Counted from the stretch's first letter, positions 1 to 8,928 are shown. The stretch: DNA of 64,000 nucleotides from BS750m-G62 sp046483505 (GCA_046483505.1 JAWODB010000123.1:1-64000), one strand, 5' to 3'. Notes: a model not told the origin generated them from the sequence alone. Numbers and translations: made by a program.

Positions 1-372
1 GACCTGTCGCCCGGCGACTATCACCGCGTCGCCTGCCGGGCGGAGCCCGTCCAGGTGGCCAGCCTCGACAACGCGGTGCCCGGCGGCGAGGGCGAGCACG
101 AAGCCACCTGGGGCGACCTGATCGCCCCGCAGGACGACAAGAGCCCCGACCGCGAGGCCCTGCGCGAGGACCTCAAGCAGATGCTCACGCGGCACCTGTC
201 GCGCAAGGAACGCCTCGTCCTGGTCCTGTATTACTACGAGCAGATGACGATGAAGGAAATCGCGGCCGCCCTGGACCTCTCCGAGACCCGCATCTGCCAG
301 ATTCACACCGCCGTCATCGACCGCCTCCGCGACAGCATGCAGCACCGCAAGGAGGAGTTCCGGGTGGAGTAA
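1..372 (+). CDS. fliA: Flagellar/FliA-type RNA polymerase sigma factor, C-terminal part (5' end outside window)
   Basis: Open from the first base, ending at TAA 370-372. The visible 123 residues hold a linker (VASLDNAV, then a run of acidic residues) and a sigma region 4: LSRKERLVLVLYYYEQMTMKEIAAALDLSETRICQIH is the helix-turn-helix that reads the -35 element. The 'LVLYYYE..T.KEIA..L..SE.R..QIH' pattern is that of FliA/WhiG/SigB-like group 3 sigma factors rather than RpoD or ECF types. The family normally has 230-260 residues, so about half the gene lies upstream of the window. The ATG-less internal start sometimes predicted at the GTG of base 55 is not a real start because the frame continues upstream. 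No flagellar gene follows, so the flagellar assignment rests on sequence type alone. Confidence 0.8.
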   Translation, partial: DLSPGDYHRVACRAEPVQVASLDNAVPGGEGEHEATWGDLIAPQDDKSPDREALREDLKQMLTRHLSRKERLVLVLYYYEQMTMKEIAAALDLSETRICQIHTAVIDRLRDSMQHRKEEFRVE

Positions 373-418
373 GCGTTCGGCGAAGACTCGCCCGCCAGGC
401 CGCAACGCAAACCCGAGT

Positions 419-536
419 GCCACGGCCGGCCTTGTCCGGCCGTGGGCCCCCCTGACGGAATCACGGCGGGGCAAGACCCGCCGTGGCACACCCGGTTTGA
501 CCTTTCCCGCGCGGTGGGTGCAGAGACCCACCGCGC
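419..536. repeat. Intergenic palindromes (two REP-like hairpins)
   Basis: Two inverted repeats fill the gap after the sigma factor gene. The first pairs CACGGCCGG with CCGGCCGTG (419-443 region). The second is GCGCGGTGGGT (509-519), loop CAGAG-like, ACCCACCGCGC (526-536), 11 bp perfect. The second belongs to a hairpin family found at many gene ends in this window. There is no T tract, so they are not convincing intrinsic terminators. Confidence 0.6.
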
Positions 537-555
537 GGACCATGCGCCGGCCGTT

Positions 556-2076
556 TCACCCGTCCCTTTGCCGGCCGTGGTCCGGACGGTCGGCCCAGCG
601 TGCCACGTTCTGCAGCACGGGGGCCGGGTCCTCGTACGCCTCCGTCAGGAGCCGGTGAAAGACGGCCTCCTCGGGCGACCGCAGGTCGGCCTCCGCGTGC
701 GCCGAGGCGTAGTTTGGGGCGTCCTCGCGGCGCATGAACCGCTCCAGCCCCGCCGCGAGCACGTCCACGGTGCCGGTGCCCTCGTCGAACTGCTCCTTGC
801 GGCGCCAGACGATGTCGTGCGGGAGGAGGTCCTCGAAGGCCTTGCGGAGGATCCACTTCTCGACCGTGCGGCCGCCGTCGCGGCGGAGTTTCAGGTCCGA
901 CGGGATGCGCTGGGCCAGGTCGATCATCTCCACGTCGAGGAACGGCACCCGGCCCTCGATGGAGTGGGCCATCGTCAGCCGGTCCACGCGCTGCAGGTTC
1001 ACGTTGTGCAGCGCCGCCACGGACCGGTGGAGTTCCTGGTGCAGGGCGTCGGGCTCCGCGACGCCGGCGTAGTAGCGGTACCCGGCGAAGAGTTCGTCGG
1101 CCCCCTCCCCCGTCAGGATGACCTTGACGTGCTCGGCCGCCAGGCGGGCGGTGAAGTAGCACGGGATGGCGCTGCGCACGAGGTCCTGGTCGAACGATTC
1201 GAGGTAGAACAGGATCTCGGGCAAATGCTCGAGCACCTCGGCGGCCGTAAAGACGTACTCGTGGTGCTCGGTGCCGAGGTAACGGGAAACGCGGCGTGCG
1301 GCTTCGATGTCGCGGCTGCCCTCGACGCCCACCGAAAAGGTGTGCAGGTGCTCCACGTGCCGCCGCGCCAGGGCCGCGATGATGCTGGAGTCGAGGCCGC
1401 CGGAGAGAAACGCCCCGACGGGCACGTCGCTCATGAGGCGTTTGACGACCGCCCGTTCGAGCCCCTCGCGGAGGCGTGCGGCATGGTCGGCAACGGTCAG
1501 CGGCTCGGGCGCCCGCTGCGCCAGGGCGCCGAACCGCCGGCGGCCGAGACGCGAATGAAAGTACGTGCCGGGGGGGAACTCCTCGACCTCGTCCGCCACC
1601 CCCGCCAGCGCCTTGAGTTCGGAGGCGAACGCCAGGCCGCCGTCGCGCCGGCCCACGTAGAGCGGCTTGATGCCCACGGGGTCGCGGGCGACGAAGAGGT
1701 CCGGCCCGTCGGCGATGGCGAAGGCGTACATGCCGTCGAGCCGTTCGGCGGCCTCCTCCGCCACGTCCTCGTACAGATGGAGGGCGGACTCGGTGTCGCT
1801 CCGCGTGCGGAAGCGGTGGGCGGGGGCCAGGGCTTCGCGCAGGACGGGGAAATTGTAGATCTCGCCGTTGGCGACGATGACCCGCCGGCCGTCGGACGAG
1901 AGGATCGGCTGGTTCCCGCCCGCCGGGTCCATGATGGACAGGCGACGGTGCCCGAGGACACCTGTGTCACCTTCGTAGATGCCCTCGGCGTCGGGGCCGC
2001 GATGGGTCATCCGGTCCATCATCCGGCGCACCGGTTCCACCGCGGTCCGTCCCCACAGGCCACAGATGCCGCACAT
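556..2076 (-). CDS. asnB: Asparagine synthase (glutamine-hydrolysing), AsnB family
   Basis: 506 residues, close to the 500-630 usual for the family. It makes an amide from a carboxylate by ATP-dependent adenylation, with ammonia released from glutamine. The N-terminal class II glutamine amidotransferase domain is intact: Cys2 follows the initiator Met (MCGICGLWG), HRGPD at 25-29, RRLSI at 44-48, NGEIYN at 70-75 and SDTE at 93-96. The synthetase domain has the PP-loop SGGLDSS at 225-231. The start at 2076 is fixed by Cys2 having to follow Met; a GAGAGGAG site precedes it, and 40 further in-frame codons upstream are not used. It is the last gene of a nine-gene minus-strand run. Whether aspartate is the substrate is uncertain, because the neighbours suggest a dedicated pathway and a second AsnB-like gene sits directly upstream. 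Confidence 0.93.
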   Translation of the reverse strand: MCGICGLWGRTAVEPVRRMMDRMTHRGPDAEGIYEGDTGVLGHRRLSIMDPAGGNQPILSSDGRRVIVANGEIYNFPVLREALAPAHRFRTRSDTESALHLYEDVAEEAAERLDGMYAFAIADGPDLFVARDPVGIKPLYVGRRDGGLAFASELKALAGVADEVEEFPPGTYFHSRLGRRRFGALAQRAPEPLTVADHAARLREGLERAVVKRLMSDVPVGAFLSGGLDSSIIAALARRHVEHLHTFSVGVEGSRDIEAARRVSRYLGTEHHEYVFTAAEVLEHLPEILFYLESFDQDLVRSAIPCYFTARLAAEHVKVILTGEGADELFAGYRYYAGVAEPDALHQELHRSVAALHNVNLQRVDRLTMAHSIEGRVPFLDVEMIDLAQRIPSDLKLRRDGGRTVEKWILRKAFEDLLPHDIVWRRKEQFDEGTGTVDVLAAGLERFMRREDAPNYASAHAEADLRSPEEAVFHRLLTEAYEDPAPVLQNVARWADRPDHGRQRDG

Positions 2077-2165
2077 GGGTCGCGCTCCTCTCTCGTCGAG
2101 CGGGCGTGTCCCTGGAAGCGTGCGTGGCCAAGCGTGGGAGGGATGTCCGGCGTCTCGGCCGGAGA

Positions 2166-2191
2166 GCGCGGTGGGCCGGGGCCCACCGCGC
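2166..2191. repeat. Palindromic hairpin, GCGCGGTGGGC family
   Basis: GCGCGGTGGGC (2166-2176) and GCCCACCGCGC (2181-2191) form an 11-bp stem between the two asparagine-synthase-like genes. It belongs to the hairpin family also seen at 509, 14090, 14150 and 14194. Confidence 0.6.
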
Positions 2192-2211
2192 GGCATCTCT
2201 ATACCATTACA

Positions 2212-3672
2212 TTATTTATCGGGGTCCCACCGTCCCACGAGCCGTTCGAAGGCCGGCTCGGGGAAGTGTTCCTTGAACAGGCGGTAGTACCAGAGTTCCT
2301 TGGGCGAGTTCAGGGTGTAGCCCTCCGGGGTGTGCTGGGTCGCCTCGGAGTAGTCGGCGGCCTGGTCCTGTCCCTCGGCGACGCGGTCCATGAAGCCGTC
2401 GGTCCCGGTGCCGGCCGAGAAGCGGAGTTTGCGGCGTTTGTAGATTTGTTCGGGCAGGAGGTCGCGGAACGCCTCGCGGAGGATGTACTTCTCGACGGGC
2501 TCGCCCTCGACCTCGTGGATCTTCCACCGCACGGGCAGTTGCAGCGCCAGGGCCATGACCTGGGCGTCGATGAACGGCGTCCGGTAATGGATCTGGTTGG
2601 CGAGCATGGCCCGGTCGAGCCGCTGGACCGCCGTGTTGTACGCCACGTCGATGAGGTTCTCCATCATTTCGAGGCGCTCCAGGCCCGAGTCGAGGTCCTT
2701 CAGGAGGTGGTACCCGCCGAAGAGTTCGTCGCCGCCTTCGCCGCTCAGGATGCAGTTGGTGAACTGCGAGGCGACGCCCGAGGCCATCATGTTGGCGATG
2801 GCGCCGCTGACGCAGTCCTCGTCGAACGATTCCAGGGCGACGACGGCCTTCGGCACGAGTGCCTCCGCCTCGTCCTCGGTGTAGAGGTGGACCCGGTGCT
2901 CGATGCCGAGGCTCTCGGCGACAAGGCGGGCGTTCTCCAGGTCCGGCGCCCCCTCGACGCCGACCGTGACGGCCGGCAGGTCCGGGTTGAATTCGTGGGC
3001 CACGCACGTGATGATGCTGGAATCGAGTCCGCCGCTCAGCAGGCACGCGCCCACGGCACCGTCCTCGATGCGGCGCTCGACGGCGTCGGTCAGGAGCCGG
3101 CGGACAAGGCGTTTCGCCTCGTCGAAATCCGTCGGGACCAGGACGTCCGGCAGCCGCGGACGGTAGCGCGAGACGCTGGACGAGGCCGAGTAGACCGTCG
3201 AGGGCGGGAGTTCCCAGATGTCATCGGCCACGCCGACCAGGGCCTTCATCTCGGAGGCGAAGCATTTGCCGCCCTTCTTCAGCGTGCCGCAGTACACCGG
3301 CCGCACGCCCACGGCGTCGCGGGCGAGGAGCAGGTCGGGCCCGTCGTACACCGCGCAGGCGAACACGCCCTCCAGGTAGGCCGGAAACGCCTGGCCGTAG
3401 TTCCGGTACAGGCCGAGGACGACGTCGGCGTCGGATTGGCCCTCGGCGCGTTCGTTGTAGATGTCGCCGTCGAACAGGACGGTCACGCCCTCGCGCTGGG
3501 CGAAGCCGGCCCCACGGGCCGAGGACAATTCGGCCGCGCACACGCCCCCCGCCCGGCGGGCGCTCTCGAACAGGCACATCGTGTCCGGGCCGCGGTGGCA
3601 CAGGGCGTCCAGCATACGGCGGACGACGGCGTCCTGGGGTTCGGTGGCGAAGACTCCGGCAATGCCGGCCAT
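2212..3672 (-). CDS. Asparagine-synthase-like amidoligase lacking the glutaminase cysteine
   Basis: 486 residues, same two-domain plan as its neighbour. The protein begins MAGIAGVFA: the nucleophile position 2 is Ala instead of Cys. Other glutaminase features are also eroded: DGDIYN (68-73) replaces NGEIYN and there is no RRLSI-type arginine segment, although HRGPD remains at 27-30. The synthetase domain keeps SGGLDSS at 213-219. Family knowledge: AsnB relatives that lost this cysteine, such as beta-lactam synthetase and carbapenam synthetase, adenylate a carboxylate and use an amine other than glutamine-derived ammonia. The inference here is an ammonia- or amine-using ligase, possibly fed by the intact AsnB. 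Start 3672 has an AAAGGAG site. 70 bp separate it from the MarC gene upstream. Confidence 0.88.
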   Translation of the reverse strand: MAGIAGVFATEPQDAVVRRMLDALCHRGPDTMCLFESARRAGGVCAAELSSARGAGFAQREGVTVLFDGDIYNERAEGQSDADVVLGLYRNYGQAFPAYLEGVFACAVYDGPDLLLARDAVGVRPVYCGTLKKGGKCFASEMKALVGVADDIWELPPSTVYSASSSVSRYRPRLPDVLVPTDFDEAKRLVRRLLTDAVERRIEDGAVGACLLSGGLDSSIITCVAHEFNPDLPAVTVGVEGAPDLENARLVAESLGIEHRVHLYTEDEAEALVPKAVVALESFDEDCVSGAIANMMASGVASQFTNCILSGEGGDELFGGYHLLKDLDSGLERLEMMENLIDVAYNTAVQRLDRAMLANQIHYRTPFIDAQVMALALQLPVRWKIHEVEGEPVEKYILREAFRDLLPEQIYKRRKLRFSAGTGTDGFMDRVAEGQDQAADYSEATQHTPEGYTLNSPKELWYYRLFKEHFPEPAFERLVGRWDPDK

Positions 3673-3742
3673 GGCTGACGTCTCCTTTCGCTTGCAGGTG
3701 CGTCGGCCTCTGCGAGCCGTACGGCGGCAGCGGCCTCGCCCG

Positions 3743-4366
3743 TCACATCATTGCGTCACTGGTTTCCCACAGGGCATGGAGCCCCGTGACGATCATGTTG
3801 ACCGAGATCGCCCCGATGACGAGCCCGTTGACGCGGGCCAGGACGGCCACGTACCGGTCGAACAGGGCCTCGCGCCGGGCGCGCACGTGGTCGCGAATCA
3901 CCTTGAATGCCACCACCATGCCGAACGCGGCACCGACGCCGCCGCCCAGGACGAGCACCCACTCCCAGACCGGCAGCGCCTTGCCGATGAGGATCGACTG
4001 GGTAATCGTTCCCGCGCCGATCATGAGCGGCATGGCGATGGCGGCGGGAATGTCTTCCAGCGACCCGCGAAGCAGTTCGGCCGTCCGGTAGCCCTTGACG
4101 GCGTAGTTGTAGCCGACGATGAGAAAGATCAGCCCGCCGAAGACGCGCATGGCCTCCGGCTTGACCCGCAGCACCCGCCGCAGGAACGGCTCCCCGCCGT
4201 ACGCACACAGCAGGAAGACGGCGAGCGAGAACAGGCACGCGCTGCCCAGGACGCGGATGAAGCCCTTCCGCTCGAACTTCGCCATCACGTCTTCCAGGTA
4301 CAGGCAGAGGGCGAACGGGTTCAGTATCGCCAGGAACGAGACCAGCGACCCGAAGAACGCTTCCAT
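3743..4366 (-). CDS. MarC-family integral membrane protein
   Basis: 207 residues with about six hydrophobic segments (approximate residues 5-23, 40-58, 72-90, 105-125, 135-155, 180-200). Family marks are the N-terminal FLAILNPFA segment, the repeat-like AMPLMIGAGTIT and the C-terminal VNMIVTGL. MarC (UPF0056) proteins are inner-membrane proteins of unknown transport function. AAAGGA precedes the ATG at 4366. Position within the MttB/AsnB gene run suggests a transporter or membrane partner for that pathway; that is inference only. Confidence 0.85.
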   Translation of the reverse strand: MEAFFGSLVSFLAILNPFALCLYLEDVMAKFERKGFIRVLGSACLFSLAVFLLCAYGGEPFLRRVLRVKPEAMRVFGGLIFLIVGYNYAVKGYRTAELLRGSLEDIPAAIAMPLMIGAGTITQSILIGKALPVWEWVLVLGGGVGAAFGMVVAFKVIRDHVRARREALFDRYVAVLARVNGLVIGAISVNMIVTGLHALWETSDAMM

Positions 4367-4414
4367 CTGTCCTTTCCTGCGTGGGATCCCTTCGGCCGGT
4401 CCGGGGTGCGGCGG

Positions 4415-5755
4415 CTACCGGCGTTCGCCGTCCTTGTCGACCTCCAGGATGCCGACCAGCCCGTGGCCGCACCCCTGCCCCTGCTGGAGGTTCATGATGA
4501 GGGACCGCAGGGCGTAGCCGAGTTGGGGCTCGATGATGTTCTCTCGCGGCAGGCCGTAATGGAGCCAGCCGATGCCCTCCACGACGATGCGCATGCGGGC
4601 CATCATGTCGCGCAGCGGCGCGGGGTAGGAGGCGGGAATCTGCGGCGCGTCGGGCACGAACGCCCGCTCCGTCTCGTCGTAGGCGTCGAGCAGGCAGGCC
4701 ACGAATTCGACGAGGGTGTTCCAGCACATCTGGAGATGCTCGAAGTAGTCGTTGATGAAGCCGAACTCCTGCTTCGGCACATAGTTGAAGACGAGCGACT
4801 CCAGTTTCGTCCGGACGCCGGTCTCGTGCAGCGAGTTGACGGCCTCGCGCAGCGGCTGGGCGTACTGGTTGTACTCGCCGGTGTCGACGTGGCGGCCGGT
4901 GAGGACGGAGCGGTCGAAGAACTGGAGGGGCCGGATCTCGACGCCCGCCTCCTCCGAGGCCCGGCGGATGATGTCCTCGGCCTCCTGGCGGCTCATGAGG
5001 CGGAGCGTCAGGTGCTGGAGGTGGTCGCGCATCCGCTCGCGCTCGTCCGGCGAGTAGATGTACGAGACCACGTAATCCATATTCTGGAACGAGGCGGGCT
5101 CGTTCGTCCAGAGTTCCTGCCACTCGTAGGAGTACCGGCCGAGCCAGTCGCAGACGACGACGCAGTAGTGCTCGCATCGGCGGGCGACCTCGGCAAGCAA
5201 ATGGACCGCCGTCTCGTCGTCGTTGTGGTGCGACATCGTGCCGTACGAGGTGAAGTACAGGTCGTACGGCCGCTCGCCCTCGTCGAGGGGGAGCCCCTGG
5301 GTGAAGTCGCCCTGCTCGAAGACCATCTTGGGCCGGTTGCCGTAGATGCTCCGGGCCTGGTCGAGCAGTTCGGCGGAGAGGTCGATCCCCTTGTACAGGC
5401 CGAGGATCTCGTCCTGCAGCAGCGTGACGCCGCGGGAGTGGATGTCGGAGTCCCTCTGGCGGATGCCGGCGAGCAGTTCGTACCCGTCGGCGGAGCCGCA
5501 GCCGAGGTCCAGCACCCGCACGCGGCGCATCAGGGACTGGCTCCGGTCGATGAGGCGCTTCAGGTGCGGCCGGAGGTAGATGCGGGTGATCTCGTCCTCC
5601 CAGAACCGGCGGACGTTGTCGTACTTGCCGACCAGGCCGGACTGCTTGGCGTACAGGCCGCTGCTGACGGCCTCGGCATAGGCCTCCATCTGCTCCTCCG
5701 GTTCGAGGGGCTCGTCGGCCGAGACGCCGTTCTGTTCCGTTTTCGTAATGGTCAT
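4415..5755 (-). CDS. Class I SAM-dependent methyltransferase with long C-terminal extension
   Basis: 446 residues. Motif I of Rossmann methyltransferases is VLDLGCGSADG at 81-91, followed by an acidic 'GIDLSAELLDQA' motif II region and 'FEQGDFTQGLP' near motif III. The first 250 residues are the catalytic domain. The remaining ~190 residues are largely helical and I recognise no domain in them. The start ATG at 5755 overlaps the stop of the upstream MttB gene as ATGA, and an AAAGGAGA site lies just before, so the two are probably translationally coupled. The frame stays open a further 360 codons upstream, but that is the shadow of the MttB gene. Substrate unknown; context suggests N-methylation or handling of a methylated amine made or consumed by the neighbours. 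Confidence 0.88.
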   Translation of the reverse strand: MTITKTEQNGVSADEPLEPEEQMEAYAEAVSSGLYAKQSGLVGKYDNVRRFWEDEITRIYLRPHLKRLIDRSQSLMRRVRVLDLGCGSADGYELLAGIRQRDSDIHSRGVTLLQDEILGLYKGIDLSAELLDQARSIYGNRPKMVFEQGDFTQGLPLDEGERPYDLYFTSYGTMSHHNDDETAVHLLAEVARRCEHYCVVVCDWLGRYSYEWQELWTNEPASFQNMDYVVSYIYSPDERERMRDHLQHLTLRLMSRQEAEDIIRRASEEAGVEIRPLQFFDRSVLTGRHVDTGEYNQYAQPLREAVNSLHETGVRTKLESLVFNYVPKQEFGFINDYFEHLQMCWNTLVEFVACLLDAYDETERAFVPDAPQIPASYPAPLRDMMARMRIVVEGIGWLHYGLPRENIIEPQLGYALRSLIMNLQQGQGCGHGLVGILEVDKDGERR

Positions 5756-7269
5756 GATGTCTCCTTTTCTACGGGCGCGCCCGCCAGCGCCGGGTCGAGT
5801 ACACCGGGCACGTGATTGCGGATGTCGTCCCGAACGTCGTCCGGCAGGGGGTTGCGGGGCCGGGCCAGGATCTCGTGGTACGCCTCGTGGGCGGCGCGGA
5901 GGGCGTCGCCGTCGTCGGACTCCATCGGGTAGGCCACGTAGACGGCCTCGCGGGTGGGCATCGGCAGGTGGTAGATGTAGGTCTTGTGATCCGTCTGCAT
6001 GATTTCGCGCGCGGTGCCGAGGATCTCGTCGCGGCGGTCCGCGGTCACGCCGTCGGGGCCGGCCATCGCGAACTTGACCATGCCGATGTGGGCGTTGTCG
6101 AGGACGGCCTGCTCCGGGCAGAAGACGTTCGTCCGCTCGAGCAGCCCGAACGCGTAGTGGATGTACTGCGGGCCGGCGAACGGGACGGACATGTAGGTGA
6201 GCATCTTCTCGGCGGTGGCCTGGATGCCCGGCTCGCTCGTGTCGCCCACGCCGGCGGTGGAGTAGCACGGCAGCCGGTAGAAGCGCGCCATCTGGGCGCA
6301 GTCGATGTTGTAGTGGTTGAACTCGGGGGCGCCGTACATGTCGTTGAGGTTGTCGAGCCGGGTCCGGACCGGCACGCTGCCGTACAGGACGGGCGCGCCT
6401 TCGCGGGCGAGTTGCGTCAGGGTGACGCCGGCGAGGAGTTCGGCGTTGATCTGGGCGACCATGCCGAACTCGTCGAACGGGGCGGTCGCGCCGGCCATCG
6501 GGCAACTCGAGATGACGATCGGCACGGCCCGCCGCGCCACCGCGAGGACCTTGGCGGCCGTGTCGTCGACCACCTGGAGCGGGCTCTTGATGACGCATGC
6601 GATGAACGAGAGGACGGGTTCGGCGGCAAACGCCTCCTCGCCGCCCGCCACGATCTGGCCCAGGCGGATCACGTCGTCCAGCGACTGGAGCGTCGTCAGG
6701 CCCGCCTGCACGTGCTTCGTGATGTTGTTGAGGCTGGCCAGGAACTTGTTGACGTCCTTGTTGGCGTCCGTGACCGCCTCGTCCTGGATGTTGACGTTGC
6801 GGATAAACGAATCGAGATGTTCCAGGTGGTCGCACAGGTGGGCGGAGCGGCAGAGGCGGTCAATGGAACCGGTCTCGCGCCTCAAGGCCGGCGGACCGGC
6901 ACCGTCGTAGGCCACGTCGAGCCAGACGTTCGTCTCGGAGCCGCTGACGAACCGGGCCCGCGGCTCCGTGGCATCGAGGATGAGGCGGTTGTCCGGGTTC
7001 CGTGCGCCGAGGGTGATGGTGGACGGGGCGGACTCGACGGCCCGGTCGACCATGTCCGGGGGAACCCGCACGTGGGCGCACTCCCGGCCGGGCTCGACCT
7101 CGGCGCCGGCCTTCTCGAACAGGTCCGCGGCCTCGCGGTTGTAGCACAGGAGGCCGGGGTCCTGGAGCAACTCGCGGCTGGTGCCGTCAATGAGTCGGAC
7201 CTGGTCCTCCGACAGCCGTTCGTGCGGCTGCGTGACGAGGACGCCTTGTCGCTGCTTCGGGTTGCTCAA
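5752..7269 (-). CDS. MttB-superfamily methyltransferase (trimethylamine methyltransferase family), non-pyrrolysine
   Basis: 505 residues, the normal size for the family. MttB proteins move a methyl group from a quaternary or tertiary amine to a corrinoid protein. Marks: ISSCPMAGATAPFD in the barrel, YGSVPVRTRLD, then GDTSEPGIQATAEKM, the segment which in archaeal MttB carries pyrrolysine. The frame has no internal TAG, so this is the bacterial non-pyrrolysine branch (known members use glycine betaine, proline betaine, carnitine and similar). I chose the TTG start at 7269 because AAAGGGAG lies five bases upstream; the ATG at 7368 would run through an intergenic palindrome. Coupled by ATGA to the methyltransferase downstream. 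Substrate cannot be read from sequence. Confidence 0.88.
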   Translation of the reverse strand: MSNPKQRQGVLVTQPHERLSEDQVRLIDGTSRELLQDPGLLCYNREAADLFEKAGAEVEPGRECAHVRVPPDMVDRAVESAPSTITLGARNPDNRLILDATEPRARFVSGSETNVWLDVAYDGAGPPALRRETGSIDRLCRSAHLCDHLEHLDSFIRNVNIQDEAVTDANKDVNKFLASLNNITKHVQAGLTTLQSLDDVIRLGQIVAGGEEAFAAEPVLSFIACVIKSPLQVVDDTAAKVLAVARRAVPIVISSCPMAGATAPFDEFGMVAQINAELLAGVTLTQLAREGAPVLYGSVPVRTRLDNLNDMYGAPEFNHYNIDCAQMARFYRLPCYSTAGVGDTSEPGIQATAEKMLTYMSVPFAGPQYIHYAFGLLERTNVFCPEQAVLDNAHIGMVKFAMAGPDGVTADRRDEILGTAREIMQTDHKTYIYHLPMPTREAVYVAYPMESDDGDALRAAHEAYHEILARPRNPLPDDVRDDIRNHVPGVLDPALAGAPVEKETS

Positions 7270-7326
7270 GAGTTCTCCCTTTCGCCCTGCTGTCCAATGG
7301 CACGGCACAAAACGTTCGTACCCGAG

Positions 7327-7410
7327 CCGGCCGCGGAAGCGGCCGGTCAGCCCCATCGGCCGTGGCACACGCCATGCCGGGAGAGGATGCCCCGCCGCTC
7401 CCGCGGCGGG
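7327..7410. repeat. Two palindromes between the MttB genes
   Basis: CCGGCCGC/GCGGCCGG with a GGAA loop at 7327-7346, and CCCGCCGC/GCGGCGGG with a four-base loop at 7391-7410. The second lies 17 bases after the stop of the upstream MttB gene on the minus strand. No T tract follows, so read-through is likely, possibly with reduced expression of the distal genes. Confidence 0.5.
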
Positions 7411-7427
7411 CTCGAAACATCAAGGCC

Positions 7428-8909
7428 CTAAGGCCCCGACGCCGGCTGGACGATCTCGCCGAACGTCTCGAGCACCCGCGCGCGGACGTCCGGGTCGAGG
7501 CAACTCTCGGCCTCGCTCGTGCGGACCTCCTGCACCCGCGCGCGGGCACGGGCCAGGGCCGAGTCGTCCGGCGTGTAGGTCGCGCGTTTCTCGCGGTTGG
7601 CGAGGCGCGGCTGGAAGAACTCGCTCCGCATGTACCGGATGGTGTGCTCCTCGGCAAGGAAGTCCTGGGCCGGGCCCTTCTCGATGATCAGGTCCGTTCC
7701 GAGGCGGTCGTCGTCCACCTCGATGCCGCGCAGCACCCGCTGGCACATGCCGAGAATCTCGTTGTCCATCACGAGTTTCTCGTACGAGACCGTGAGGTCG
7801 GCCTCCATAAGGCCCGCGATGTCGTGAATGTAGTTGGCGCCGGACATGGCCACCAGAAGGCTGGACATGCCGCTTTCGTAGGCGGCCTGGATGTCGACCT
7901 CCTTGGCGTCGCTCGTGCCGCCCGTCGAGTAGAGCGGGATCCCGAAGTGCTGGGCCATCTGGGAGACGGCGGCGTGGATCATGGCCCGCTCGATGGGGCC
8001 GCCCAGGTGGTCCATCGTCCTCAGGTCCGTAATCGATCCCACGCTGCCACAGATGCCCGGCGCGCCCCGGCGGACCGACTGGACGAGGGTGATGCCGGCC
8101 AGCGTCTCGGCGGTGTGCGTCAGGACGTTGCTCGCCAGCGTCACGGGCGAGGTCGTGCCGCAGATCGGCTCCGTCGGCACGACGACGGGCAGCCCCTCGC
8201 TAGCGAGGTAGCAGCATATCTCGCCGTATTCCTTGTCAATCTTGAACGGGCTGATGATGAGGGTGATGAACGAGACGAACGGACGCTCGCGCAGGGCCTC
8301 CGCCCCGCCGGCGATCGTCTCGGCCATCGCGACGACCCGTTTGCACCCGGCCATCGAGTAGATGCCGCCCATCACGTGCTTGCGGGTGTTGTCCAGGGCG
8401 TGGAAGAACCGGTTGACGTCGATCCGATCCTTCTCCTCGATGTCGTTGGGGAAGACGTTGATCGTGAAGAGGTGGACGTTCTCGAGCGTCTCGACGAGCC
8501 GCGCGTTCAGGATGACGTCCATGGTGCGCGAGGGCCGGCGCTCGCCCGTCTCGGGGTCGAGCACGTAGATGGCCGTGCCGCCCGTTCCGTAGTGGACGCG
8601 GCTGCCTTCGAGGTGACAGTCGAACTCGCCGTCGCGGGAGTGGAGCGTGACGGACGAGGGGTTGGAGTCGACGGCGTCCTCGACCATGCTGCGGGGCAGG
8701 CGGACGATGCGGGTCTCGTCGTCGCCCTCGCCGCCCGCCTCGGTCAGCGCGCGGTAGGCGGTATCGGAGTAGGCGGCGACGCCGGCCTTCTCGAGGATCT
8801 CGAGGGCGGCGTCGGCCAGGCGCGCGGCGTCGGCCTCGCTCAGCGGACGGTAGAGCGTGGACGGCAGCCCGGGCTGCTGGTGGATCGGTCGCTCGGATGG
8901 CTGGGCCAT
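7428..8909 (-). CDS. MttB-superfamily methyltransferase, second paralogue
   Basis: 493 residues. Domain-long match to the trimethylamine methyltransferase family: 'EEALRERPFVSFITL', 'VPTEPICGTTSPVTLA', and STGGTSDAKEVDIQAAYESG, which is the conserved 'SDAK..D.QA..E' stretch of MttB. No amber codon interrupts the frame. It is clearly diverged from the neighbouring paralogue, so the two probably have different substrates or form a pair. Start 8909 has a GAGGA site. The MarR gene ends 19 bp upstream, so regulator and enzyme are probably cotranscribed. No MttC-type corrinoid protein gene is present within the window. Confidence 0.88.
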   Translation of the reverse strand: MAQPSERPIHQQPGLPSTLYRPLSEADAARLADAALEILEKAGVAAYSDTAYRALTEAGGEGDDETRIVRLPRSMVEDAVDSNPSSVTLHSRDGEFDCHLEGSRVHYGTGGTAIYVLDPETGERRPSRTMDVILNARLVETLENVHLFTINVFPNDIEEKDRIDVNRFFHALDNTRKHVMGGIYSMAGCKRVVAMAETIAGGAEALRERPFVSFITLIISPFKIDKEYGEICCYLASEGLPVVVPTEPICGTTSPVTLASNVLTHTAETLAGITLVQSVRRGAPGICGSVGSITDLRTMDHLGGPIERAMIHAAVSQMAQHFGIPLYSTGGTSDAKEVDIQAAYESGMSSLLVAMSGANYIHDIAGLMEADLTVSYEKLVMDNEILGMCQRVLRGIEVDDDRLGTDLIIEKGPAQDFLAEEHTIRYMRSEFFQPRLANREKRATYTPDDSALARARARVQEVRTSEAESCLDPDVRARVLETFGEIVQPASGP

Positions 8910-8928
8910 GGTCGGTCCTCATGCGTGG

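Noticed and set aside
442..3678. 1078-codon open frame on the plus strand opposite both AsnB-like genes
   Set aside because: Antisense shadow of GC-rich codons; composition is Arg/Val/Gly/His-rich with no domain, while the minus strand encodes two complete enzymes.
5752..8909. Pyrrolysine (amber) codons in the MttB genes
   Set aside because: Both frames run to their ends without internal TAG.
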